From Numida meleagris (lineage: Eukaryota > Chordata > Aves > Galliformes > Numididae): a stretch of 64,000 bases of DNA. The notes beneath the pieces were generated by a model. The model saw nothing but the letters and a program-made list of their open reading frames with translations, was not told where the DNA came from and ran no database searches. The position numbers and the translations under genes were made by a program. Every line of letters starts with the position of its first letter. The first letter of the stretch is position 1. Of the stretch, positions 45,906 to 56,710 are shown piece by piece. The stretch lies in contig NC_034424.1 in the NCBI RefSeq assembly GCF_002078875.1, positions 3,114,092-3,178,091 of the forward strand, read 5' to 3'.

Positions 45906-46875
45906 TTTGCAGTTTCAAACTCCGAGTGCCGCATTTCTGAACGTGGTGCACGACGCGTGGGTACGGAGATGATTTATTAGTTTATGTAAAGAGACGAGAT
46001 TCTCAAATCTGCCCGGCGTACCCACAGGCATTTTTCAGTCATTCCAACAGTGGTGGGAGGTTTGCAGACGAGCTGTCATCCAGGCGAGGTCCTAAACTGG
46101 GAGAACTCCTCCTTCCTTGGGTGGCACCAGAGACAGCATTCAGCAGAGCTACCTGTCACACAGTGCTCAGGAGCTGCTCGCTCTCAGTGTTCCCGATAGC
46201 ACGCTTCTGGTGGTGAAGCTATAATAAACACTCGCCCCCCCCAAAAAAAACAAAAAAAGCTCTCCAAAAAACCTTGAGGTTGAAAGTGTGAAGCATTTCC
46301 TACCACGCTTCAATAACTTGCTAGAGAGTCAATAAAACCAGCGCGCCGTCGGAGTGTTTTGAAGCGCGCCTTGGCAACCAGAAGGAGCAGAAATTTAATT
46401 AAAGCAAAACACAACAAACAGCACACAACACAAGCAAGCTGACAAAGCCCATCCTGCAGTGCATGGGTCCCAGGGGCGCGGGGCCATGTCCCAGCAGGTC
46501 GCAGGGCTCAGCCCCTCCACACCAGGCACACCCCCCCCGGCTGGCTGCGTGCCTTCCGCAGGCTCCTCATTAGCTTCACCAGGTGCTAATTGCTCAAGGC
46601 AGAGATATGACGTTCCCTCTTTTGAAGGTGTCCAGCACTTATGAAACTATTTTCTTCCTTTCACACAAACACAGAGGCCCAGATCCCGGTGATATTGGTA
46701 CAATTGCTTCTAGAACTTCAGCTAGTGCTCTCAGCTGACTGTTCCAAATTACTTCGGAGCAATCTGCTTTCCTCTGTTGACTGCATCAGCAGCCAGAGAC
46801 AGACAATCCTAGTTTAGTTGTACTAGCTTTTGTGGGCACTGCAGTTATCCAAGATGAGCCTGACCCATTTTTTCC

Positions 46876-46970
46876 CTTCTCTTCTCTTCTCTTCTCTTCT
46901 CTTCTCTTCTCTTCTCTTCTCTTCTCTTCTCTTCTCTTCTCTTCTCTTCTCTTCTCTTCTCTTCTCTTCT
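46876..46970 (+). repeat. (CTTCT)19 pentanucleotide tract
   Basis: Nineteen uninterrupted CTTCT units run up to the gap edge. In the ASTN2 transcript strand this is (AGAAG)n, equivalent to AAGAG. The true length is unknown because it ends in N. Confidence 0.97.
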
Positions 46971-47170
46971 NNNNNNNNNNNNNNNNNNNNNNNNNNNNNN
47001 NNNNNNNNNNNNNNNNNNNNNNNNNNNNNNNNNNNNNNNNNNNNNNNNNNNNNNNNNNNNNNNNNNNNNNNNNNNNNNNNNNNNNNNNNNNNNNNNNNNN
47101 NNNNNNNNNNNNNNNNNNNNNNNNNNNNNNNNNNNNNNNNNNNNNNNNNNNNNNNNNNNNNNNNNNNNNN
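46971..47170. other. Assembly gap (200 N) inside the pentanucleotide tract
   Basis: Exactly 200 N, probably an arbitrary size, flanked on both sides by pyrimidine repeats. Protein frames drawn across it are artefacts. Confidence 1.
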
Positions 47171-47338
47171 TCCTCTTTTCCCTTCCCTTCTCTTCTCTTC
47201 TTCCTCTTTTCCCTTCCCTTCCCTTCCCTTCCCTTCCCTTCCCTTCCCTTCCTTTCCTGTCCCCCTTTCCCTTTTCCTTTTCTTTCTCCTCCCTTTCCCT
47301 TCCTTTCCCTTTCTCTTCCTCCCCTCCCCTCCCCTTTT
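47171..47338 (+). repeat. Polypyrimidine tract with (CCCTT)8
   Basis: The tract continues after the gap. It holds eight perfect CCCTT units at 47211-47250 and degenerate C/T sequence to about 47338. In the transcript strand this is (AAGGG)n. Almost no purines occur on the + strand for about 170 bp. Confidence 0.93.
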
Positions 47339-47599
47339 TGTACAGCACTACTCCGAATTTCCCTTGCAAAGAAAGAAAAACCTCCCTAACACAATTTCTA
47401 ACAGTTCAAATGGCAGCAGCGCACCAGAAGCATGTGAAAAACACGGTTTCAACATCTTAAGAAATCAAATAACAGGAAATGGTCACACTTAGAGCAGCAG
47501 GGCAAGAAAGCTGCAGGCACAGCATGGGGTGCTGGGGACAGCCAGGTCCCCCAGCCCTGCAGGGACCCCCTATGCCCCACGCAGAGGGGTTCCGGGCAG

Positions 47600-47860
47600 C
47601 TCCGAGTTGTTAATAAATGAACCAATTAGCAGCGGTGGAATCTGCCTGTTTAACATGGAATTGGTAGTAGTAATACGCAGTAATTGATAGTAATTGAACA
47701 CTAATTAACTCACAAAGTAAAATGTTTATCTAGCAAAATGGATAACGCTAATGGTGCGGGGTTATCAGTCATGGAAGCAACGCATAATTAAAAAATACAT
47801 AAATGAAAATTATCACATGATTTCTCTGTGCTAATTAATAATTTTAGGAGCTCCGTTTGC
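47600..47860. promoter_or_regulatory. AT-rich homeodomain-motif block, possible conserved element
   Basis: About 260 bp of repeat-free AT-rich DNA with many TAAT words: AACCAATTAGC (about 47620), AGTAATTGATAGTAATTGAA, CACTAATTAACTCAC and GTGCTAATTAATAATTTT. Such density is typical of neural enhancers controlled by homeodomain factors. This is inferred, not shown. Confidence 0.32.
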
Positions 47861-50052
47861 CTAGCAGATCCCCCCGTCCCATCCCCTCGACAGACTCCTC
47901 TCAAACTTGTCAACTTGTAAATACGTTCCTGGTCGGTATTTCCAGCTGAGCTCTGCAGGGGCACTCATCCCTCAGACCCATCTGCACGCTGGGACCTCCT
48001 CCAGCAAAGGGATCCTGCCCTGCTGCCGATGGGGACGGTGCTGAGCAGCACTGGGGTGTCTGCAGGGGCTGGGAGCACAGCACAGGGGCAGCCCCAAAGG
48101 CCCCCATCCCAAAACCCCCCCATCCCAAAACCCACCCCAGGTCCTGCTGAATGCCGGCCGGGTTCTCAGTGCCCTACAAACAGCTCCACTGGCAGCTCCC
48201 CAGTGTCTGGCTTCCCCCTCACTGGAGGACACACAGCTCCTACCTTACTGTACTCTGCTCTGCATGTGCAATTACCCAGCTCCTCACCGGTGCTTATTCT
48301 TTGCTCAACACCAGAAAGCAGCAGTATTTCACCACCAATAAAGTGATTAAGTTCCCAGCTTGCTGTTATCATCCCCATTTTACAGATGGGGAGCCAAGGC
48401 CCAGGAACTGTAATGCAAAAAATATCCACTACATTTACATGCACCAAACTTGCGACATTCAGACTTGATTTTTTCCGAGTACTTAGCATTAAATGACACT
48501 TCCTCAGCTCGCAGCACAGCTTTCATTGACTTGCGTGGAAGTTTTTACTGCTGCACATTAATGCAGATCATTCCCGGAGCAGGTTCATTGCCTGTGCTAA
48601 ACAAGGCAAAGGTGAAAAGCCAGCCCATGGCCACGCCATCAAGGCAGGCTTCATAATGCATACACACCAAGGGGCTGCCTGGAGGCTGCGCAGCAAGCTG
48701 ACCCCGGCACCTCTTTGCTTTGGAGCTCTGCAACCTTGATAGCATTTTTTAAAGGAAAGGTCAGCCACAGTTTTATTCTGGGCATGGAGGAAGGGGAAGG
48801 TGTTGCAGATTAGTTTAGGTAGGAAAAGAGGGAATTCATCACCCGCAGCCGCTGGATGCAGCATTGCTCAGCCCTTCACACTCAGCCTGCAGGAGCAGGG
48901 ACCTTCCTGTGCTGCTCACCATTCTCCTCCCCTCTTGTCTCAGTGCATCCCATTCCCACTCAGACCCCAGCCTGGCGCTCCTGGGAGCTGCTGCTGTGGG
49001 GCAGGGATGCTGGCTGTGCTCAGGCAGGGGGCTGCCCGCTCCACTGCTGAAATTAAACAAGACTTCACTCCATGTTCAGCAATTTGAGTTTTTCAGAAAA
49101 GCCTTTAAGCTGGCCAAATTAATGAGTTGGTTTTTTTTTTGTGCCTGTAAGATCTCCACATGTCATACAAACATCTGCCTCCATCCTCTACAACAGCTTT
49201 GCCTGGAGGAGCAAAAGAAATCTTGGAAAAGCAAGCAATCAAGCAAAATCCCGGACAGAAGGCATGAGGTGTCTCATCCAAAATTATTAAAGGCTGAGAA
49301 CACGAGATGGGTCAACCCCCTCCCCCCCCCAAGTACAGTGACAGCAGCAAGTTTGCAAATCTCAGCCTGGGGATATCTATCACTCAGCTTTCAATGTTTG
49401 CTTAGGCACAAATGCATTGCTTTTTTTTTTCCTTCCTTTCTACAGCCTTCGAGGGTATCTGGGTAAGTTGTGTGGTCTAGGGAGTTCTTCTGGATCTGAC
49501 ATTGCAGTGAGTTGTGAGGGTCAGCAGGGGAAGCTGGATGCTGTGAGCAGGATCCCATTTGCTCCCCTGCACGCAGGCACCGGGCCCAGCCCGCATCCCA
49601 GGCCCTGCCCTAATTACACAGCAGCTGCAGGTATTTTTTTCCAGATATGTATAAAGTGCTTAGATGCAGCGCTGAAAAGCACTTTAGAAATGCCAATAGA
49701 ATTAGATTAGATAAATAGGAAATGGCCAGGGTTGCTAGACCAGACGCTTATCCCCTGATTTTTCGCAGTTGCTGAGCACCTGCTGCTCCTATTGATCTGC
49801 TGGGAAGTGATGGTGTTGAGCCCTCAGAAAACAGGAACGTCCCCAGCCCCTCCTCCTAAAGCCAGGGCAGTGCCAGGCCCTGTCGAGGTGCCCTGCTCCT
49901 GCTGCAGCTGGCTGTGGTGCTGCCCAGCACCCATAAGATGCAAAACCACAGCTGTCTGGAGAGCCAAACCAGCAAGCTGCACTCAACAAAACCACCAGGT
50001 CCATTCCTAGGGGTGTCTCTATGCATAAGTCTACATATATGCATAGCTTTGC

Positions 50053-50066
50053 TGCTATATATAGCA
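50053..50066. repeat. 14-bp perfect palindrome
   Basis: TGCTATATATAGCA equals its own reverse complement. It is short, AT-rich and may be chance. Confidence 0.6.
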
Positions 50067-50139
50067 CCTCCTATCAGCAACACTCAATGATTTTGAAAAA
50101 GCCAGGTGAATGTCCGCAGACAGAGGAACTGAGGCACAA

Positions 50140-50330
50140 CTAGGTTATTTAGAGCTTGTTTCCCGAAGCAGTCTTTGAAGTTGGAATCCAATTAATTTTA
50201 TACCTGGGGAGAGATTTGCATAGGGATTTTCCGTCCATATGGATGGGTTTTTTTCAAAGGGCCTTGGCTCTTATCTAAGGCACTCAATGCAGACCGTGTT
50301 TTGCAAGGTGCCCAATATTAATTAGCAGCC
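50140..50330. promoter_or_regulatory. AT-rich block, possible conserved noncoding element
   Basis: Repeat-free sequence with ATCCAATTAATTTTATAC, GATTTGCATAGGG (octamer-like on the other strand), a palindromic TCCATATGGA and CCAATATTAATTAGC. Regulatory function is inferred. Confidence 0.27.
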
Positions 50331-51681
50331 CCTGAGAGCACAGCCGGGCTTGTCACAAGGAGCAGCACACACTGGGAAGCCGGCTGGTCACCCAACCCTT
50401 CCAGAAACTCCACCTCTGTGGGTCCGGTCCTTGGAGCACTCCGATCTGTCACTGCCTTTGGTAGGGACCCATCCCACTGCTGGCTGGGTGAGGGCATCCA
50501 CACAGCAAATCCTTCCTCCCATGCAGCAAGGAAAGGGCTTTCTGCTGGTTTAATTCCCTGAAGAGGTGCAGCACGGGATCAGAGATGCCACCACTGGCAT
50601 GGGGAAACACTGGGCATCAGTGACTGGGGAGCAGCCCCGTGCAGCACCCATGCCCCATCAGACCACCACGGCTGTACCCCAAAGCTGCCCACCCCCTGCC
50701 AGAAGGGTTCGCTTCATTTGCACCTTCCCCATGAACACACCACATGCTCCATACTCCTCTGACCACTGCAAAAGTGAGCGCTGTCAGCACATCCTGCTGC
50801 TTAAAAGCAGCTGTGCCCTGCTTGGGAGCTTTTGGGGTCAAAAGCTGTATTTAGACCAGTGCATGGGACAGCTCTGCTCGTTCATTAGTTTTGAACCTCT
50901 GCTGACCTGCTCTCTTATGAATACCCAAGCAGAGAAGCAAGCTCTCCACGGACAGCAAGCAAGCTTTCCCCTATCAGACATAAACCTCGGTCCTGGGCAG
51001 CCTGCAGTGCGGTGCCTGCATTCCTCCGACCCGGGGAACGGCTGAAAAGTATGGCCTCCAGACTTCAGAGGAAGATGCAGAGCTTAAGATGTGCACGAAG
51101 CCCCCAGACGTGACCGTTTCATAACCAAACCGCACGCACTGGCAGGCAGTGGGCAGCCCCCGGTGCCCGTAATGAGCAGCCCTGCAGGCATCCTCCCGGC
51201 TCTACAGCCCCAGGGGTGATGGCTGCACATTTTTAGCCTTGCCTGCAGCTATATCCTATAGCAAATGCTGTGTCCAGGGCCAGGTGTGCACCGAAAAGAA
51301 AAAGGATAATCAGCATTTAAAAAAATAAGAGCTAAGCTGGCACTGAATTCTGTTGCAACCATTTTTGCTCCCGCCAACCCAAATTGGCTGCCATCAGAGC
51401 AAATGGCAGATGAAGAAAACATTGACTTTCTGCTTGGGTCAATAAACAAGATAAATTGAACGGAGTGTTGGAAAAAGGAACATCATCATTCACCTGAGGA
51501 GGGGAGAGGGTTAAAGGCAGGGAGCTGGAGCAGCTAAGCCTGTACCTCAGGTGGGGACCAGCTGTCCTGTTTCCCATGGGAGCCCAGTGCCGGACACTGG
51601 GATTCCTCGGGGCCAGGACTCAGCGCTCCACTGCATGGCTCAGCCCACGGTGCCTCTAGAACAGGGTACCCCAACCCCACA

Positions 51682-51740
51682 TAGAATCATGGAATCCTAG
51701 AATGGCTTGGGTTGGAAGGGACCTCAAAGACCATCCATCA
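51682..51740 (-). repeat. CR1 LINE 3'-end fragment
   Basis: 'atagaatcatggaatcctag' followed by 'aatggcttgggttggaaggg' and 'acctcaaagaccatcc' is the reverse complement of a CR1 3' tail. It is short, about 60 bp. Confidence 0.9.
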
Positions 51741-54124
51741 GGATGCAAGGGAAATGAGCCCGTGATGGCAGCTAATGGGATAGGCACATCCCTCCCCTCG
51801 AGCCACCCTGACCTCAGCCATCAGCTCCACCAGTGGCCAGTGGGAGCAGGGATGCTCAGTGTGAACCACAACTACACGAGGAGATGCTGACACATGGGAT
51901 GTGGCCGTCAGCGCTCCTGCCCGGATGGATCTGTCAAAGCAGATCAGGAGAAGCTTGCTGGGGAATCTGCTCTCTGGTTGCGCATTTTGCAACAGGAGAC
52001 TGATCACAGCAGAACAGCAGAGAGAAGAAAGGAAAAGAAAAACCTTTGCATGCTGCAAGACCACCCTCTTCCTGCCCATCACATTCCACTCACCACTTTA
52101 TTTTCATGTCTGTTTTAATGAAAGGGACTAAATGGATACATTTCCACGCTCATCTGAAGCCTGCTCGCAGGGACGTGAGGGGACTGCACGGAATACAATC
52201 TGCTTCCTTCACCAGATACGAGAGAGAGAAACGTAAAATCCAGCGCCGAGGAGGCAGCAGCGGGAACCTGCTCAGTACAAAATGGGCGTTTGTACAGCAC
52301 AAAACACCAGCTAAGGTCGGCAGGGTGAGGAGAGAATACAAAGGAGGCTCTGAGCAGCGAGACTGCGCGCGCTCAGTGAGCAGCTCCAGGCAGGGGCAGC
52401 TGCAGGGCTGCAGCACGGCCGGGATGTGCGGGGAGCCAGGCACTGGGATATGCCTCCAGGGAGGGAACGATCCCTGCCATGGCAGGGTGGTGGGAAACAC
52501 TCAGCCCTGCAGGCGATGGGATGCCAGGAGCCCAAGAGCTGCCAGGGGACGTGGGGTCCTCGCAGCACCCAGACCCCGAGGGCTCCCAGGGGTCGTGGGG
52601 CACTCGGTGGCATGCACTCCATCCCCAGTGATGGGGTGATGTTTTGGTCATGGCAATGCCCTGGTGCATTCTGCACATAGAGTGCTGCTGACCCAATGTC
52701 TCCCAAACAAATGCTCTCCCAAAATACCGACCGAGACTCCTCTTTGGTGGCATAGGGACACAACTTTGATTTTCAGTCAATGAGGAGCAGCAGAAGAAAG
52801 TCCCTGGGAATGGCTGCTAATGTGACCCTTGCAAAAAGAGTTAACCAAGAGATTTTTGGAGTTCACTGGAGAGGCAAACCTGAGCTTTTACAAGCAAGAA
52901 AACAGTCTGCTCTTTGAGGTCCTTTTCTTTGCCTGTTTGTTTGTTCGTTACCATTTTACCTAAAGAGGCTTATGGATGCATATTTCTGAAAGAACAGACT
53001 GAAGAGAACTTGCCTCTCCAATGTCTTGTCTCGATGGAAGGAGGAAGGAGCCTCATGGAGCTGAAGCAGCCGCTGACCGCCAGCCTGGGGGCACGGAACT
53101 TGCTTCCCTTCACATCACAGGAGCCCCCCTCGGCCTCGGTTCAACTCCGGCGACATCCCCCTCTGTACCCAACGCTCAGCTTAAGAAATGAAGATGACTT
53201 TAAATCTCCTAAGGGGCTGCTCTGCCAGAGGAATGAGGAGAGAACGTTCCCCAGAAATAAAGCACAGAGCAGGAGTTGGCGTTCCTGGATTTACTGCCGC
53301 TCTGATGCTGAATTACTGCACAACCACGGGCAACTCCAGATATGTCACTGCTCCAGACTCTGTGAAATGGGGACGACAACAGTTACCTAGCTCCCACGGT
53401 GCCGTGCAGTTAATTAATGCTGCTTTGAGTCGTGAAGATGAAAAGCGGTATATAACTGCAAAATAGTGCTTTATTATTGTTATGAATGAAGCTTCCACTT
53501 GTTCCATTAGAGTGAACCTTAAAGCAGCGCCATGGCAGACACTGTGAATTGTTCCTAGCGGCTGTACGACTGCTGGCATTCACAGGAGCTGCACTGTGGG
53601 CTGGCACATAAGAGCTTTGAATGAGTCGGGGGGAAAAGAAGAAAGAGAGGTAGTGGGGAGAACAAACAGAGAGGAATTCCACTGCATCTTGTGCTCAGCA
53701 CCCAGAGACAGCGCGCCCACCTCCCCGAGGCAGGAACAGCAGAAACAACAGAGAGAAAAGCATCTCCTCACCTCCTGCACTTTGTGCTTTATATACATGG
53801 GCTGAGCACACCTCCAGGGCCCTGGAACAGCAAATTCAGATCGCCAGGCCACTTTGGGACTGCGCTGTCTCGCTTGGACAGGTGGGAGAACTGCAGCACG
53901 AGATGGGCGTGCAGAGAGCTCCGGGCAGAGCCAGGCATCCCCAGCACAGCCCACCCAGGCCCGGCTGGTCCCTCGAGCCAGCATCCTGCCCAAGGCCGGT
54001 ACCCAACCCCCTGTGTGACCTCCATCCCACCTGCACCGCTCCCCTCGCCCAGCACCTGCACCCAGCCCAGCCGAAGGACTCACTGCCCGCAGTACACAGC
54101 GGCAACGCTGCTCCTCATAGTTAC

Positions 54125-54260
54125 CTTCCATGTTTAATTCAGAGGCTAGTTTAGTTAATCTATTTTTTAATAATTCATCCCTTCCATCTTAATTTTGGTA
54201 GTTGTTGAAAATCCCTAATAAAACATTTAAGGGCTCTTTTACTGAAGCAATGGCATGATT
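54125..54260. promoter_or_regulatory. AT-rich block, possible conserved noncoding element
   Basis: Repeat-free AT-rich sequence with TGTTTAATTCAG, TAGTTTAGTTAATC and TTTTTTAATAATTCATCC. It is flanked by GC-rich intron. Function is inferred from composition. Confidence 0.22.
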
Positions 54261-56349
54261 TACTTGATGGAAGCCAGTCTTTGATGTCCTGCCTTAATTC
54301 CCTCCCTCCTGCTGTGCCTCAGCCCCGTTTATCGCCGTGCTGGAGGTAAGAGGTTCTTGTTGAGTTTTGTAGCACCACGACGCCTGGTCAGTATTAATAA
54401 TTCTGCCACTCCGCACGGCTTGGACAAATCAGATAGCACACAAGCCTCTTCCTTTTGTCAGTGTGGCTCATGGCATCAGCAGGGAACAGTGCTGGGACCA
54501 GGCAGGGCATCCTGACCACGGCGCATCGGGAGCGTGAGCGAAATACCGCAGGTGCCAACTCCATTGTTCAAGGAATATACACCCTTTTACAGCACTTATA
54601 TTTCATTCTCTACTGCCGGAATGGAGAAACATGCTGGGTTTTTGCATCCATAATTGGGGAAGAACAGATGGTAGAGGCACAGTTGGAAGTAATACCGCCA
54701 TTAAAATAATCTATACGGCTCGTAACTCTCCAACACGTGAGAAAGAGCAGAGCCTGCCTTTGCCAGAGTGCCTTGCCCAGCCCTTCCCCAAGCTGCAACA
54801 TGGCTGGGAACGTGTTTTTGCAGCTGTTGGGGTATCCAGGAGCTTGGGTGGTTTACTGCCAGATGATGTGGATCCAGTGGGTCCCTTCCACCCTCCCAGC
54901 AAGGCACCATCTTCTACAATATTACAGACTAATCTGTTTTCCCCAAAGCGTTCAGCTGAAGTAACTACTCGCTTTGCATTCACCCTAATGACACACGCAC
55001 AAAAAAGAAACACAGAGTCCCAAGTACTTCAGGTAGGTAGGGCTGTCTCTGCAGTCAGCTTAAATTGGGTGTGATGGGGAAAAAAACGATGCTCCCAAAC
55101 CTCACTGCCTGGTGAAAACTGAAATTTCTCACGGGAACGCACAGACCTGGACCTGACTTCTATCTATTTCAAAATTCAAGAGCTTCTTTGCACAGTCAGA
55201 CCAAGAGGGATGTACAGAACAATCCAAGCTGCTAGCTGATATTCGGAAACACATGTTCTTGCCCTGCATGACTTAGGCTGTGGTTTCAGAAAGCTCTGCG
55301 CCTTCCAAAAGCCTCAACCATTATGTTTGGTACCTCTTGCTGGGTGAGGGTTTATTGAAGAATCGCAGAATCATCTGCGCTTCGGTTATTGCTTTGAGTT
55401 GGTTTGTTTTTCCACACGGATGTACTACAGAACAGGTCCCACTCCATCAATACAAAATGGAGAACGCGTCTGAAATCTCAGAGGAGCGCACTGGAAGGAG
55501 CAATCCTTTCCCACACAGACCCGGAGGCCAACATCCTCATCCTGATTTAGCGAGCGGAGAAGGAAAGTGAATCACAGTAGGATCCGTTCCCTGGCAGGGA
55601 ACCCCAGGCCCCCTACAAACACTTCCCCAGGCAAATGCAATGATTTTCCCAGCCGGAAAACTCTTTGTTCAGCCTAAAATCTCCACCGCAATCATGCAAG
55701 CACCTTCCCACATCCTTATCCCGTGCCCTGAACACACTGGAGCCAGCAGGACATTACCTTGACAGCTGGCTTTGCTTTATGGAGCTGTAAATACATTTTT
55801 TAATAGGCTGGCGGCAAGAAAGATGTGTTTCAGACTCAACAACATCCCAAATTAACTGAGATTCATTTCAGAAAGGGTGAAGGGGGAGAGGCAGGGGGAA
55901 CACAAGCCTGAAACCCGCAGAACATAAAGCCTTGGTAGCAACTGCCAAAAAGCCCCTGCACAGCTGCCTTCTGGCTCTGCAAAGAGATTAAAACCTGGAG
56001 CAACATCAGGCTGAAGGAGGCCACTGCAGGCCGTGCACATGCTCAGAGAGGAGTTTGTTGGGTGTTTTTGTTTTTTTTTTCTCCTGGAAAGGGGCCAGAT
56101 TCTGCCCATGCCCAGCTCTCCGCTGCCCCATCCCCATGCTCAGGCTCAGAGGCCTGCTGCATCCCAGGAGCTTTTAGAGAGCAAGGCCCCGTGTGGGCCT
56201 TGCTGAGCCCTGCACAACCCCTGGCTGTGTGGGGTGACCCCCAGCACAAAGTGCTTGCTGCCTCCATCCCCCAATCTTCCTCCCCCTCATCCTCCCCGTG
56301 CTGGAGCATTAAGCTTGACGTGCCTTCGTTAGCCCCAGCGCTGCTCTCT

Positions 56350-56710
56350 GACGCCTAATTTGACTAACCCTTTAGTGACTAATTTAATTACCCCGGCCCA
56401 CAAACTGACAGACAGCTGTTAAAAATGGTTATTGCATTATTAATATGCTCCAGTAATTTCCCATTAAAACTATACTGTTAATAATTTTTTCCCTGTATTT
56501 CTTCCCTCTTAATTAGTCTATTTAAAACTTTGAAGGAATATTCTCTTTATGGTAAATGGGAGCGTCGAGCAAATTACATTTTTGATTGAATACTTCTGTG
56601 ATAGGCCAGCAAATAAGACCGTTGAGTTGTTAATTATTGTCAGAGTTTCACACGATGCCTGCTAATGAGGCAGTCAATCTTCTCTGCCATTCCTGGAATA
56701 TTAATGGAAG
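56350..56710. promoter_or_regulatory. Long AT-rich block, possible conserved noncoding element
   Basis: About 360 bp of repeat-free AT-rich DNA with dense TAAT words (GACTAATTTAATTACC, GCATTATTAATATGC, TCTTAATTAGTC, GTTGTTAATTATTGTC) and a TTGATTGAA segment. It has sharp GC-rich borders on both sides. Together with 40230-40770 and 47600-47860 this is my best candidate for a deeply conserved intronic enhancer. Confidence 0.33.

Noticed and set aside
46830..47492. Frames of Leu/Phe/Ser/Pro (+) or Glu/Arg/Lys (-) repeats
   Set aside because: These are translations of the pentanucleotide tract and the N gap, not proteins.
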